Source: Duganella phyllosphaerae | GTDB taxonomy: Bacteria > Pseudomonadota > Gammaproteobacteria > Burkholderiales > Burkholderiaceae_D | Assembly: GCF_001758785.1 (NCBI RefSeq) | Contig: NZ_LROM01000087.1 | Location: 1-64,000 of the forward strand | Length of the DNA stretch: 64,000 nucleotides | Reading direction: 5' to 3' | Shown here: in pieces, positions 25,404-34,170 of the stretch | Layout: each line of letters starts with the position of its first letter | Numbering within the stretch: position 1 is the stretch's first letter | The notes under the pieces: model-generated | The model's database searches: none | The model's input: only the letters and a program-made list of their open reading frames with translations | What the model was told of the DNA's origin: nothing | Translations under genes and position numbers: made by a program

Positions 25404-27455
25404 ATGAAAGTGACTAAGATATTTGCGGTTGCCTTGATGGTGATGACTGCACTAGGTGCAAAAAGCGCGCTGGCAGCGCCAGATATTACTGTGAGATCAG
25501 TACCGTTTGATACTGAGCAGGCTGGCGATTCGTTGCCCAGCCTGAGTGCAGACGGCAGATACATTCTTTATAAATCACAACAGTGGGGGCCTGGTGGTAC
25601 AACCTTACCCTCATATTTCTACATCCATGATCTGCAAACTGGTGAACGAACGACTGCCAGCAAAAAGCTTGATGGCGCGGCAGAGGGGAGCGAATGCAGA
25701 GGGGCAAGCTTCAGCGGTAACGGACGTTATGTCGGTCTTTCTTGTGTCAGTACCAGCATGGGTGCCAAGACCGTGGGAGGACTGGGGATTTTTGTCTATG
25801 ATAAGTTCAATGACACGACTGAGATGGTGCCTGACACCGGGCGAGACGGGGTAAACAGTATCCCTGGAATCAGCGCTGATGGTGGAATAATCGCTTTCTC
25901 CACAATTCAAAATACGACCTATCGCCTGTATGTGCGCGACATGGTCAACAAGTCTACCGCCCCCACAGCTGCAGAATTTTCAAGCGGAGGCCAAAGAAGG
26001 ATCGTTAGCGCAGACGGCCGGTTTGTGTCTTACGTGAGTGGCGCTGTGCCCAATTACTCTGCCTACGTTTATGATCGGATCACTGGCGTCACCGAGGCGG
26101 TGAATGTAAGAGCTGATAATAAGCTTGCCACAATGACGGTTGGCGAACTGACGATGAGTGCTGACGGCAATGTATTTGCTTTTATCAGTACTCCAATGTA
26201 CGTGACCGGATTGTCAACCGAGTCGAAACTCTATTCGGTTTACGTGCGGGACCGTAAAGCAGGAAAGACAGAATTGGTCAGTGGGCTGAGCATTGGTAAC
26301 GCGCTGTTCAGTGGGATCAGCGGAAACGGACGTTACGTTTCATATTTCAGAAACAATACCATCTATGTGTATGACCGACTCACGAAAATCACCCGGGAAA
26401 TTGCACCACCAGGCTTGACGGCTTTCTCCGGACCAAAAATGAACTACGATGGCCGCTTCGTCGTGTTTCACTGCAGGGCTCCACAGAATGTCCATTATTT
26501 GTGCGTCGCCGACATGGGAATTGCCGCTGGCGTCACCTTATCGCAAGATGCATTGAAGTTGACAGAAGGGGGAGATGCCGGTACCTACACGCTTGCTTTG
26601 ACACAAGCGCCAGAAGCTGATGTGAAGATTACCGTTGGCCCAGGATCAAAGCTCGGGGTTGCGCGTTCAGAGTTGGTTTTTACTCCTCAGAACTGGAATG
26701 TGCCGCAAGTCGTGAGTGTGCGTGCGTTAGCAAATGGTGTAGCGGAGGGAATCCATACCGCAAAAATAGTTCACACGATTACTACCAGCGATGCTAACTA
26801 TTCTGTTGTGCAACCTGCTGATGTCACGGTGACGATCACTGATGGCGTTGCACCGACGATCCACGTTCCAGGCTCCCCCTGGACCTTGAGCGATATGCCC
26901 GTTACCGGCACCGCCGCTCCTGGCGCCACAGTGATCCTCAGCGCCTACAACCGCACCACTGGCTGGATGTCGGGCGTCAGCACGGTGGCCGATGCGCAGG
27001 GTAAATGGAGCTATACACTGACCGGCTTTACCGACGGCGTGATTGAACTTGATGCTGTAGCCGATGGCCTCAAGAGTCCTGTGCAAACCGTAACGGTGAA
27101 GCTGGCAACAACCACGACGCCGCCAACGCAGCCGACTTATATCGACGTCACCGGCAATATCCGAACCACCGCCTACGGTCTGATCCTGAATCGCTCGACT
27201 GGAAAATATGCGGGAGATTTCGTGTTGACCAACACGGGCAGCATCAACCTGAAAGGTCCGCTGCATCTGCAGTTCAATGAGCTGACTTCAGGCGTGACGT
27301 TGTTCAACGCGACGGGAAACCATGATGGTTCGCCCTATATCACCGTTGATATCGATCTGGTGCCGGATGCATCGGTCACCATACCGCTGCTCTTCGTCAA
27401 TCCGGAAAAAGTGACGGTGAACTACGACGCCAGGATTTACAGCGGCAGGTTCTGA
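25404..27455 (+). CDS. Secreted beta-propeller protein with Calx-beta-like and Ig-like domains
   Basis: This 683-residue protein has a signal peptide (cleavage near ALA-APD, residue 25). About seven repeats carry a (D/N)GRY(V/I)-type core (SADGRYILYKS, GNGRYVGLS, ADGRFVSYVSG, GNGRYVSYFRN, YDGRFVVFH), fitting a TolB/WD40-like propeller over about 30-370. A Calx-beta-like domain (about 380-480) and a bacterial Ig-like module (about 495-575) follow. The C-terminal ~100 residues are not recognised. It is likely exported to the periplasm or cell surface. The first ~1450 bp are clearly more AT-rich than the last ~600 bp. An IS element begins 6 bp after the stop codon. Confidence 0.75.
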   Translation: MKVTKIFAVALMVMTALGAKSALAAPDITVRSVPFDTEQAGDSLPSLSADGRYILYKSQQWGPGGTTLPSYFYIHDLQTGERTTASKKLDGAAEGSECRGASFSGNGRYVGLSCVSTSMGAKTVGGLGIFVYDKFNDTTEMVPDTGRDGVNSIPGISADGGIIAFSTIQNTTYRLYVRDMVNKSTAPTAAEFSSGGQRRIVSADGRFVSYVSGAVPNYSAYVYDRITGVTEAVNVRADNKLATMTVGELTMSADGNVFAFISTPMYVTGLSTESKLYSVYVRDRKAGKTELVSGLSIGNALFSGISGNGRYVSYFRNNTIYVYDRLTKITREIAPPGLTAFSGPKMNYDGRFVVFHCRAPQNVHYLCVADMGIAAGVTLSQDALKLTEGGDAGTYTLALTQAPEADVKITVGPGSKLGVARSELVFTPQNWNVPQVVSVRALANGVAEGIHTAKIVHTITTSDANYSVVQPADVTVTITDGVAPTIHVPGSPWTLSDMPVTGTAAPGATVILSAYNRTTGWMSGVSTVADAQGKWSYTLTGFTDGVIELDAVADGLKSPVQTVTVKLATTTTPPTQPTYIDVTGNIRTTAYGLILNRSTGKYAGDFVLTNTGSINLKGPLHLQFNELTSGVTLFNATGNHDGSPYITVDIDLVPDASVTIPLLFVNPEKVTVNYDARIYSGRF

Positions 27456-27461
27456 CTCTAA

Positions 27462-28676
27462 GGAAGCGCTGATCAATTCGGTTTTCGGCAGATGGAATTA
27501 GTTTTTGATCTTGCCAAACGAAATTCCATGCAGAACCTGGCGAAAACTTACTGATAGGAGGTGGACAAGCCGAATTTTCGCGGCATTCCTGCCTGTTTTT
27601 CAGCTGCTGGACGCAACTTGGGTGTGCTTGCCGCAGAGCGATCTGCGGGCCAGCACCAAGTTGGCCAAAGCGAACAACGAGAACAACTGCGCCGTGTTTT
27701 TGGCCAGACCACGATACCGGACCTTGCGATGACGGAACAGGCATTTGACGACGTGGAAACAATGCTCGACCTTGGCGCGCGCGCTCGCCTTGGTCTGCTC
27801 CAGTTTCTCTTTGATGCGGCCCAGTTTGTCGTCCTTGAGCGCCTTGCGCAAGCCAGGGCGCATCGCGGTATGCCATTCGACATCGGTGCCGATGTTTTCA
27901 GCCCGTTTGCCCACGCCCTGGTAGCCGGCGTCGCCGAGCACGACCTTCTCTGCGCCGTGCAGCAGCGCGTGCGCCTGCGTGACGTCAGCGGCGTTGCCGG
28001 CCGTGCCAATGACCGAGTGCACCAAACCCGTGGTCATGTCGACGCCAATATGAGCCTTCATGCCGAAATACCATTCGTTGCCCTTCTTGGACTGGTGCAT
28101 TTCAGGATCGCGTTCGCCATCGCGGTTCTTGGTCGATGGCGGCGCGGCGATCAAAGTGGCGTCAACGATGGTGCCCTCGCGCATCGTCAAGCCTTTGCTG
28201 GCCAGATGGCCGTTGATTTCGCTGAAGATGCGCTTGGTCAGTTCATGCTTCTCAAGCAGCCGCCGGAACTTCAACAGCGTCGTCGCGTCGGGCGCCGATT
28301 CATGGGTCAGATCGATGCCGACAAAGCCGCGGATGGCTTGGCTGTCGTAGATGGCATCTTCGACGCCTTCGTCCGACAGGCCGAAGCACTGCTGGGCGAT
28401 GTACATCGTGAGCATCCGTTCAAGACCGATCGGCGGACGGCCGCGCCCATCACCCTTCGGGTAGTAAGGCAGCAGCGACGCCACCGGCGCCGGCCATGGC
28501 GTGGCCGCTTCGATCTCGGCAAGAAAACGGTCGCGCCGCGTCAGCTTCTTTTTACGGGCGTACTCGGCGTCGGAAAAGCTCGATTGCATGGTGTTTGTCG
28601 CGGAAAGTTTGATTCCCACATTTTGCCAGCTTCGCTCGGCGCCGGGGAGCAACCTCAGAAATAAATCAGCACTTCC
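27462..28676 (-). mobile_element. Complete IS5-family insertion sequence (1215 bp)
   Basis: The left end GGAAGCGCTGATCAATT and the right end (read inward) GGAAGTGCTGATTTATT form a 17-bp imperfect inverted repeat with 3 mismatches. Both ends are flanked by the 4-bp direct repeat CTAA (27458-27461 and 28677-28680). That is a YTAR-type target duplication, typical of IS5. A single transposase gene on the minus strand fills most of the element. Intact ends, intact gene and intact target duplication indicate a fairly recent insertion. Confidence 0.93.
27600..28589 (-). CDS. IS5-family transposase (DDE)
   Basis: This 329-residue protein has the N-terminal IS5 domain (LPYYPKGDGRGRPPIGLERM). The DDE catalytic core contains GTIVDATLIAAPPSTKNRDG, HIGVDMTTGLVHSVIGTAGN, KVVLGDAGYQGVGKR and, near the end, ARAKVEHCFHVVKCLFRHRK with the catalytic Glu. 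It is full length and in one frame, so it is probably active. Start MQSSFSDAEY at 28589 fits the family; an upstream ATG adds 21 residues reaching towards the IS end. Confidence 0.93.
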   Translation of the reverse strand: MQSSFSDAEYARKKKLTRRDRFLAEIEAATPWPAPVASLLPYYPKGDGRGRPPIGLERMLTMYIAQQCFGLSDEGVEDAIYDSQAIRGFVGIDLTHESAPDATTLLKFRRLLEKHELTKRIFSEINGHLASKGLTMREGTIVDATLIAAPPSTKNRDGERDPEMHQSKKGNEWYFGMKAHIGVDMTTGLVHSVIGTAGNAADVTQAHALLHGAEKVVLGDAGYQGVGKRAENIGTDVEWHTAMRPGLRKALKDDKLGRIKEKLEQTKASARAKVEHCFHVVKCLFRHRKVRYRGLAKNTAQLFSLFALANLVLARRSLCGKHTQVASSS

Positions 28677-28680
28677 CTAA

Positions 28681-28850
28681 CAGCAAACAGTATTTTTATT
28701 AGGAAAGATTAAATGATGAAAGACATCCCTAATAAACGTTTTGATAACGTTGTTGTGCTGATAAATTGAGAGCCAAGGGAATTCTGCTTCTGCATAGTCT
28801 TGCATAGGTTACGGAATTCACTTCTTGTTCACCAACTAAAGGGATTCATC
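28681..28850. promoter_or_regulatory. AT-rich upstream region of the PEP-CTERM gene
   Basis: This intergenic stretch is AT-rich. It holds an 8-bp inverted repeat TTATTAGG/CCTAATAA (28696-28703 and 28728-28735) and a near-direct repeat of TGCATAG around 28793-28807. AAAGGGATTC ahead of ATG 28851 is a weak ribosome-binding site. No promoter can be called with confidence. Before the IS insertion this region followed the propeller gene directly. Confidence 0.35.
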
Positions 28851-29501
28851 ATGCGCCTTACATTCAAAAAAATCTTGCTGGCAGCGGTATTGAGCACATC
28901 GGCCGCGTTCGTCTCGGCCGAAACCCTGCGGGTGGAAATCGATACCTCGTCTTTCACCCATCAGGGCTGGATTGATCTAATGTTCAATGCGTCCAGTGGC
29001 AATGCCGCGTCTTCCACCGCACAATTATCCAACTTCGTCGGCTTTAACACGCAATTTGTGCCAGAACTGAGCGGGCAGACCAGCGGTTCGCTCGCCAGTG
29101 GTTACACCATGGGTAACCTGAACGGCACCGCCGATATTTTTCATGCTGTAAATTTTGGCGGCAAGATTGGCTTCGACGTGGATTTCGCGGGCTCCATCGG
29201 CTCTGCCATCAACCGCTCGCTGTCCACCCTGTCTGTGGCGTTGTACGGCGCCGACCAGAGCACCTTGCTCGGTCATGGCGACCCCGCCAGCGGCGCCCTG
29301 GTGCAACTGTATTGGCTGTCGCCTACCAGCACGGCCGCCAGCAGCGTCACAACCCGTGTCTTTGATAGCATGGCCAGCGTTGGCGCCGCCACCGCCATCT
29401 CGCCGGTCCCCGAGCCATCAGCCTGGCTGACCATGGGGGCGGGGCTTGGCTTGCTGGGTTTGATTGGCCGCCGCAAGAGGGCAGCGGCGTTCGCAGTCTG
29501 A
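28851..29501 (+). CDS. PEP-CTERM sorted surface/exported protein
   Basis: This 216-residue protein has a signal peptide (KKILLAAVLSTSAAFVSA, cleavage near residue 24) and a C-terminal PEP-CTERM anchor. The anchor is VPEPSAW, then the hydrophobic helix LTMGAGLGLLGLIG and a basic tail RRKR. Such proteins are processed by an exosortase and exported to the surface or matrix. The middle domain (IDTSSFTHQGWIDLMFNASS onward) resembles short PEP-CTERM proteins of betaproteobacteria, with no assigned function. No exosortase gene is in this window. Confidence 0.88.
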   Translation: MRLTFKKILLAAVLSTSAAFVSAETLRVEIDTSSFTHQGWIDLMFNASSGNAASSTAQLSNFVGFNTQFVPELSGQTSGSLASGYTMGNLNGTADIFHAVNFGGKIGFDVDFAGSIGSAINRSLSTLSVALYGADQSTLLGHGDPASGALVQLYWLSPTSTAASSVTTRVFDSMASVGAATAISPVPEPSAWLTMGAGLGLLGLIGRRKRAAAFAV

Positions 29502-29517
29502 GCTTTTCGCCCTTGCT

Positions 29518-31890
29518 TTAGCTGCGCTCGCGCAGGATGCGGTTCACGCCGTTCACGCGGCGGACATTGCGCAGCAGGCCGGCCAGGTGCACGCGGTCTT
29601 TCACCTGGATGGTAAAGCGCAGCTGGTGCAGCACGTTGTCCTTGTCCTCGTCCATGCCGACATAGGTGATGTTGGCGTCGGACTCGCCGATTTCGGCTGC
29701 CACGCGCGCCAGGATGCCTTTTTCGTTGTTGATCAACAGCTTGATGCGGCAGTCGAAACGGCGGTTCATCTCGGTGCCCCACTTGACCGCGATCCAGCGG
29801 TCCGGTTCCTTGGTCTTCTGGCGCTTGGCGATGGTGCAATCGGTGGTGTGCACCAGCAGGCCCTGGTCGCGGCGCAGCTGGCCGATGATGGAATCGCCCG
29901 GAATCGGCAGGCAGCACGGCGCCAGTTGTACCGAGACGCCTTCGCTGCCGCAGATGGTGACCGGGTCGAGCTCGGTAGCGCTGTTGTGGTCGATCGGCGC
30001 GCTGGCCGATTCGCCGCCGCGCAAACCGAAGATGTGACGCGCCACCAGCGCGGCCATGCGCTTGCCGATGCCGATGTCGGCATACAGCTCGTCGAGCGAC
30101 TTGGCGCTCGATTCGTTGAGCAGGCGCTCGGTCAGGTGTTCTTCGAGCAGCGCCGACATGCCCAGCGAGGTCAGCGCCTGCGCCAGCAATTGCTCGCCCA
30201 AGGTGATCGACTCGGGCAGGTTGATGGTGCGCAGGTGGTGGCGGATCGCCGAGCGCGCCTTGCCGGTGCGCACGAACGACAGCCAGCTCGGGCTTGGACG
30301 CGAATTGGAGTCGGTAACGATTTCCACGATGTCGCCGTTGCGCAGCTCGGTGCGCAACGACACCGGTTCGTGGTTGATCATGGCCGACACCGTGTGGTCG
30401 CCGATGCCGGTGTGGATCGAATACGCAAAGTCGATCGGCGTGGCGCCACGCGGCAGGGCGATGATTTTCGACTTGGGCGTAAACACGTACACCGAATCGG
30501 GGAACAGGTCGACCTTGACGTGTTCGAGGAACTCGGCCGAGTCGCCGGTCTGCTGCTGGATGTCGAGCAGCGACTGCAGCCACGCATGGGTGCGCTGCTG
30601 CATGTCCGACAGGTTGGAATCGGCGTTCTTGTACAGCCAGTGCGCCGCCACGCCGGACTCGGCGGTGCGATGCATTTCCTGGGTGCGGATCTGGAACTCG
30701 ACCGGCGTGCCGTACGGGCCGATCAGGGTCGTGTGCAGCGACTGGTAACCGTTGAGCTTGCGAATCGCAATATAGTCCTTGAACTTTCCCGGCATCGGCT
30801 TGTACAGCGAGTGCAGGGTGCCCAGCGCCACGTAGCAATTGGGGAAGGTATCGACCACCACGCGGAAACCGTACACGTCGAGCACTTGCGAGAACGACAG
30901 GTGCTTGTTGCGCATCTTTTTGTAGATGCCGAACAGCGTTTTTTCGCGGCCATACACTTCCGCCTCGATACCGGCCACGCCCAGCGTATTCTTCACCGAT
31001 TCGAGGATCTTGGTGACCACTTCGCGGCGGTTGCCGCGCGCCGCCTTGACGGCCTTGGCCAGGGTGCGATAGCGCAGCGGGTACAGGTGCGAGAACGACA
31101 GGTCCTGCAGCTCGCGGTAGATATTGTTCAGGCCCAGGCGGTGCGCGATCGGCACGTACACTTCCATGGTCTCGCGCGAGATGCGGGCCTTCTTGTTCGG
31201 CGCCATGACTTCCATGGTGCGCATATTGTGCAGGCGGTCGGCCAGCTTGATCAGGATGACGCGCACGTCGGACGCCATCGCCAGCAGCATCTTGCGGAAG
31301 TTTTCCGCCTGCGCTTCGATCTGGCTCTGGAATTCGATTTTATCGAGCTTGGACAAACCATCGACCAGGTTGGCCACCGGCGCGCCGAAACGTTCGATCA
31401 GCTCGTCCTTCTTGACGTCCTGGTCTTCCATCACGTCGTGCAGCAGCGCGGCCATGATCGCTTGCGCGTCGAGCTTCCAGTCGGCGCAGATTTCAGCCAC
31501 GGCGATCGGGTGCGAGATATACGGCTCGCCCGACTTGCGGACCTGGCCCAGGTGCATTTCATCCGAGAAGCGATAAGCTTCCTTGACCTTTTTCAGGTCG
31601 GCGGCATTCATGTACTCGGACAGTTTTTCGGTCAGGTGCGTGACCGAAGCAACGCCGGCGGTCAGGGTAGGCGTAGCCAGGGGCGACGAGGAAATCACGG
31701 GGGGAGCTGGTGGTGGCACGGATGCTGCGATGGTAGAGGCGGTGCTATCCCCTGCATTGTTTCCGGACGTAATAGCGGTGGACGGCGCGTTGGACGTCAA
31801 GGTGGACGTGACTGCGGCCGGCGCGGTGGCCGGCTGCTTGGCCCGGGCGGGCTTGCCGTTCAGTGTCAGGTCGGCAGGGATCAGGTTCAT
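29518..31890 (-). CDS. spoT: Bifunctional (p)ppGpp synthetase/hydrolase SpoT (Rel/Spo family)
   Basis: This 790-residue protein has an HD hydrolase domain (HPIAVAEICADWKLDAQAIM, then HDVMED). The synthetase domain contains FGIYKKMRNKHLSFSQVLDV and NGYQSLHTTL. TGS (FTPKSKIIALPRGATPIDFA), helical and C-terminal ACT domains follow. The HD motif is intact, so hydrolysis is expected. Residues 1-75 are an unusual Ser/Thr/Ala/Pro-rich extension; the family homology begins near SVTHLTEKLSEYMN. It is the last gene of gmk-rpoZ-spoT and controls the stringent response. Confidence 0.96.
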   Translation of the reverse strand: MNLIPADLTLNGKPARAKQPATAPAAVTSTLTSNAPSTAITSGNNAGDSTASTIAASVPPPAPPVISSSPLATPTLTAGVASVTHLTEKLSEYMNAADLKKVKEAYRFSDEMHLGQVRKSGEPYISHPIAVAEICADWKLDAQAIMAALLHDVMEDQDVKKDELIERFGAPVANLVDGLSKLDKIEFQSQIEAQAENFRKMLLAMASDVRVILIKLADRLHNMRTMEVMAPNKKARISRETMEVYVPIAHRLGLNNIYRELQDLSFSHLYPLRYRTLAKAVKAARGNRREVVTKILESVKNTLGVAGIEAEVYGREKTLFGIYKKMRNKHLSFSQVLDVYGFRVVVDTFPNCYVALGTLHSLYKPMPGKFKDYIAIRKLNGYQSLHTTLIGPYGTPVEFQIRTQEMHRTAESGVAAHWLYKNADSNLSDMQQRTHAWLQSLLDIQQQTGDSAEFLEHVKVDLFPDSVYVFTPKSKIIALPRGATPIDFAYSIHTGIGDHTVSAMINHEPVSLRTELRNGDIVEIVTDSNSRPSPSWLSFVRTGKARSAIRHHLRTINLPESITLGEQLLAQALTSLGMSALLEEHLTERLLNESSAKSLDELYADIGIGKRMAALVARHIFGLRGGESASAPIDHNSATELDPVTICGSEGVSVQLAPCCLPIPGDSIIGQLRRDQGLLVHTTDCTIAKRQKTKEPDRWIAVKWGTEMNRRFDCRIKLLINNEKGILARVAAEIGESDANITYVGMDEDKDNVLHQLRFTIQVKDRVHLAGLLRNVRRVNGVNRILRERS

Positions 31891-31947
31891 ACGTGTGCGT
31901 TCCGTCGAGTTGAGGATGCATTCTCCACCTTCGGGAACGCGTCCACC

Positions 31948-32151
31948 TTACATGGGGACTTTTTTCAACATTTCGATACCGACTTTGCCGGCGGCGATTT
32001 CACGCAGGGCGACCACGGTAGGCTTGTCCTTGGCTTCCACTTTCGGCGTGTGGCCTTGCAGCAGCTGGCGCGCGCGGTAGGTGGCTGCCAGGGTCAGCTG
32101 GAAACGGTTAGGGATGTTCTTGAGACAGTCTTCAATAGTAATGCGTGCCAT
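31948..32151 (-). CDS. rpoZ: RNA polymerase omega subunit
   Basis: This 67-residue protein starts [20 protein letters not shown] and contains [10 protein letters not shown], the conserved omega core. Omega helps assemble beta-prime and is part of a ppGpp-binding site on RNA polymerase, which fits its place beside spoT. It lies 20 bp after gmk and 57 bp before spoT. Confidence 0.97.
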   Translation of the reverse strand: MARITIEDCLKNIPNRFQLTLAATYRARQLLQGHTPKVEAKDKPTVVALREIAAGKVGIEMLKKVPM

Positions 32152-32171
32152 GATATAGCTCCTAAAATCTT

Positions 32172-32810
32172 TTATTCAGCGTGGATACCCAATTGGGCAA
32201 ATAGCGAGGCGTTGCGTGCCGCTTGTTGCGCAAACCGGCAACGGGCCGCTCTGACAATCGCGGTCAGCTCGGACAACGCGATTGCGAATTCTTCGTTGAT
32301 GATAGCATACTCGAACTCGGGCGCGTGGGCGATTTCTCCCCCTGCGGCCAGCAGCCGGCGGGTGATCACGTGGGGCTCGTCGGTGGCGCGTTTTTTCAGT
32401 CGTTCTTCGAGCGCATCGATCGATGGCGGCAGGATGAAAATGCCGGTCGCCTGCGGGAACTGCTTCTTCACCTGGCGCGCGCCCTGCCAGTCGATTTCCA
32501 GCAAAATATCGGTGCCGGTCTTCATCTGCTGTTCGACCATGATGCGCGACGTGCCGTAGTAATTACCGTGCACTTCGGCCCACTCCAGGAACTCGCCGGC
32601 TTCGGCGCGCGCGACGAAATCTTCGGCGGTGGTGAACCAGTATTCCTTGCCGTGGGTTTCACCGGGACGCGGCGCGCGCGTGGTGGTGGAAATCGACAGC
32701 TTGATCGCCGGCTCCTGCGCCAGCAGGGCATTGACCAGCGTGGACTTGCCGGCGCCGGACGGCGCGGCCACCACGAACAAGCTGCCGGCGAAAGCGTTGG
32801 TTAAGCTCAT
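32172..32810 (-). CDS. gmk: Guanylate kinase
   Basis: This 212-residue protein has the P-loop [18 protein letters not shown]. The GMP-binding region contains [20 protein letters not shown], then [16 protein letters not shown] and [15 protein letters not shown]. It makes GDP from GMP. Start MSLTNAFAG at 32810 matches the family; the longer reading adds 16 residues. First gene of gmk-rpoZ-spoT, linking guanine nucleotide supply and ppGpp. Confidence 0.97.
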   Translation of the reverse strand: MSLTNAFAGSLFVVAAPSGAGKSTLVNALLAQEPAIKLSISTTTRAPRPGETHGKEYWFTTAEDFVARAEAGEFLEWAEVHGNYYGTSRIMVEQQMKTGTDILLEIDWQGARQVKKQFPQATGIFILPPSIDALEERLKKRATDEPHVITRRLLAAGGEIAHAPEFEYAIINEEFAIALSELTAIVRAARCRFAQQAARNASLFAQLGIHAE

Positions 32811-32905
32811 GTTTATCTTCCCGACTCTAAACGTCAAAGGCGCCAACCAGGCGCCCAAAGACGTATTTTACCAAGAGCCATGAGCGCGCTGCCATTTACC
32901 CGCGT

Positions 32906-33697
32906 TTACAATAATCCGATCAGATGCTGCGCCGCCGCCGGCGCCCGTTCCTTGGCGCCGTTAATGAAATAGATGAACACGTCGCGCGCCGTTTTGCTGT
33001 CCTTGGCGGTGCCCACCAGCGGCAGGTGATCGGGCGCGGAGCCTTGCTGCCATTGGCCTGCTGCGGTCGCCCATTTTTTCAATGCCGGCTTGGTGTAGCC
33101 GGTAATCCTGCTGCTGTCGGCATTGAGCAGGCGCGCGTACACGAAGCTGCCGGTCACATCGGCAAACGACGGGAAGTCCGGTGCATCGGCAAACACGGTC
33201 GCCACCTTGTACTTGCGCGCCAGTTTCAGGTAGTCGTCGCACATGAAGCTGTCGTGGCGGACGTCGAGCACGTGGCGCAGTTTGCGCGTGCCAAGTTTGG
33301 CCGGCAGCAGTTTGAAGAAGGATTCGAGGTCGTCGGGATCGAACTGCTTGGTGGGCGCCAGTTGCCACAGCAGCGGACCGAGCTTGTCGCCCAGTTCGGC
33401 CAGGCCGCTGTTGACGAAGCGCTCGACCGATTCGCCGGCTTCGGCCAGTACGCGGCGGTTACTGGCGTAGCGGCTGGCCTTGACGGAGAAAACAAAGTCG
33501 TCCGGCGTTTGCGCTTGCCACGAGGCGAAGTGTTCGGGCTTGGCGGTGCGGTAATAGGTGCCGTTGATTTCGATGCTGGTGACCTGGCGGCTGGCATATT
33601 CCAGCGCCTTTTTTTGCGGCACGTCTTGCGGATAAAACGTCTCGCGCCAGGGCGCGTAATCCCATCCGCCGATGCCTACCCGAATTGACGTCGCCAT
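32906..33697 (-). CDS. DUF72 family protein
   Basis: This 263-residue protein starts MATSIRVGIGGWDYAPWRETFY, the DUF72 opening (G-[TS]-[SG]-G-[WY]). It contains TSIEINGTYYRTAKPEHFAS, FVFSVKASRYASNRR and RHVLDVRHDSF. The fold is a TIM-barrel-like one of unknown biochemical function (YecE-like). It lies upstream of gmk in the same direction, with a 95-bp gap that contains a GGCGCC direct/inverted motif. It is divergent from the small monooxygenase. ATG 33697 is preferred over the ATG four codons upstream. Confidence 0.88.
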   Translation of the reverse strand: MATSIRVGIGGWDYAPWRETFYPQDVPQKKALEYASRQVTSIEINGTYYRTAKPEHFASWQAQTPDDFVFSVKASRYASNRRVLAEAGESVERFVNSGLAELGDKLGPLLWQLAPTKQFDPDDLESFFKLLPAKLGTRKLRHVLDVRHDSFMCDDYLKLARKYKVATVFADAPDFPSFADVTGSFVYARLLNADSSRITGYTKPALKKWATAAGQWQQGSAPDHLPLVGTAKDSKTARDVFIYFINGAKERAPAAAQHLIGLL

Positions 33698-33821
33698 GTT
33701 GCGCTCCAAAGTTGAGCTAACCAGTTGAGCTCAAATCATAGCGGGATTTTTAAAGCCGGGCTCTTTTCCTTTGGCAAACGAACCCAATACTAACGGGATC
33801 TGTCACTCACCGGAAAACCAC

Positions 33822-34109
33822 ATGAAAGACCTGATCGTCGTCGCCACCCTGACCGCCAAGCCCGGCCACGAGGCCGCCCTCAAAGCTGCACTGGAAAAAA
33901 TCGTCCCGCCCAGCCGCGCCGAAGCGGGCTGCTCGCGTTACGAGCTGCACGGCGATATCGAACAGCCGGGACGGTTTGTGATGATCGAGACATGGCGCGA
34001 CCAGCAGGCGCTGACCGAGCATGAAGCCACGCCGCACTTCCAGGCGCTGGTGCAGGAAGTGGGCGGCAAGGCAGACATACAGGTATTAAAACTGGACAAG
34101 CTGCTGTAA
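33822..34109 (+). CDS. Antibiotic biosynthesis monooxygenase (ABM) domain protein, YgiN-like
   Basis: This 95-residue protein forms one ABM/dimeric alpha-beta barrel domain (LIVVATLTAKPGHEAALKAA, then EAGCSRYELHGDIEQPGRFV, HEATPHFQALVQEV). Small relatives act as quinol monooxygenases or simply as ligand-binding barrels, so the exact reaction is unknown. ATG 33822 is chosen because MKDLIVVATL is the domain start. The 124-bp gap to the divergent DUF72 gene holds GTTGAGCT twice (33711 and 33724). Confidence 0.82.
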   Translation: MKDLIVVATLTAKPGHEAALKAALEKIVPPSRAEAGCSRYELHGDIEQPGRFVMIETWRDQQALTEHEATPHFQALVQEVGGKADIQVLKLDKLL

Positions 34110-34124
34110 TCGCCAACTTGAATT

Positions 34125-34152
34125 CCGTCATCCCCGCGTGCGCGAGGATGAC
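34125..34152. repeat. CCGTCATCCCCGCG-type palindrome, copy 1
   Basis: CCGTCATCCCCGCG, TG, CGCGAGGATGAC forms an imperfect hairpin just after the ABM gene stop and before the yicC stop. Related copies occur at 47375-47403, 47453-47482 and 62305-62336. It could also end transcription from both sides, but no T-run follows. Confidence 0.75.
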
Positions 34153-34170
34153 TAAGCGTAAGCAGGAGGA

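Noticed and set aside
29464-32559. A ~1031-codon plus-strand frame opposite spoT, rpoZ and gmk
   Set aside because: It is antisense shadow coding caused by high GC; the minus-strand genes are unmistakable.
32831-32864. Hairpin between the DUF72 gene and gmk as a terminator
   Set aside because: GGCGCC repeats can pair, but the stem is 6 bp and no T-run follows in either direction.
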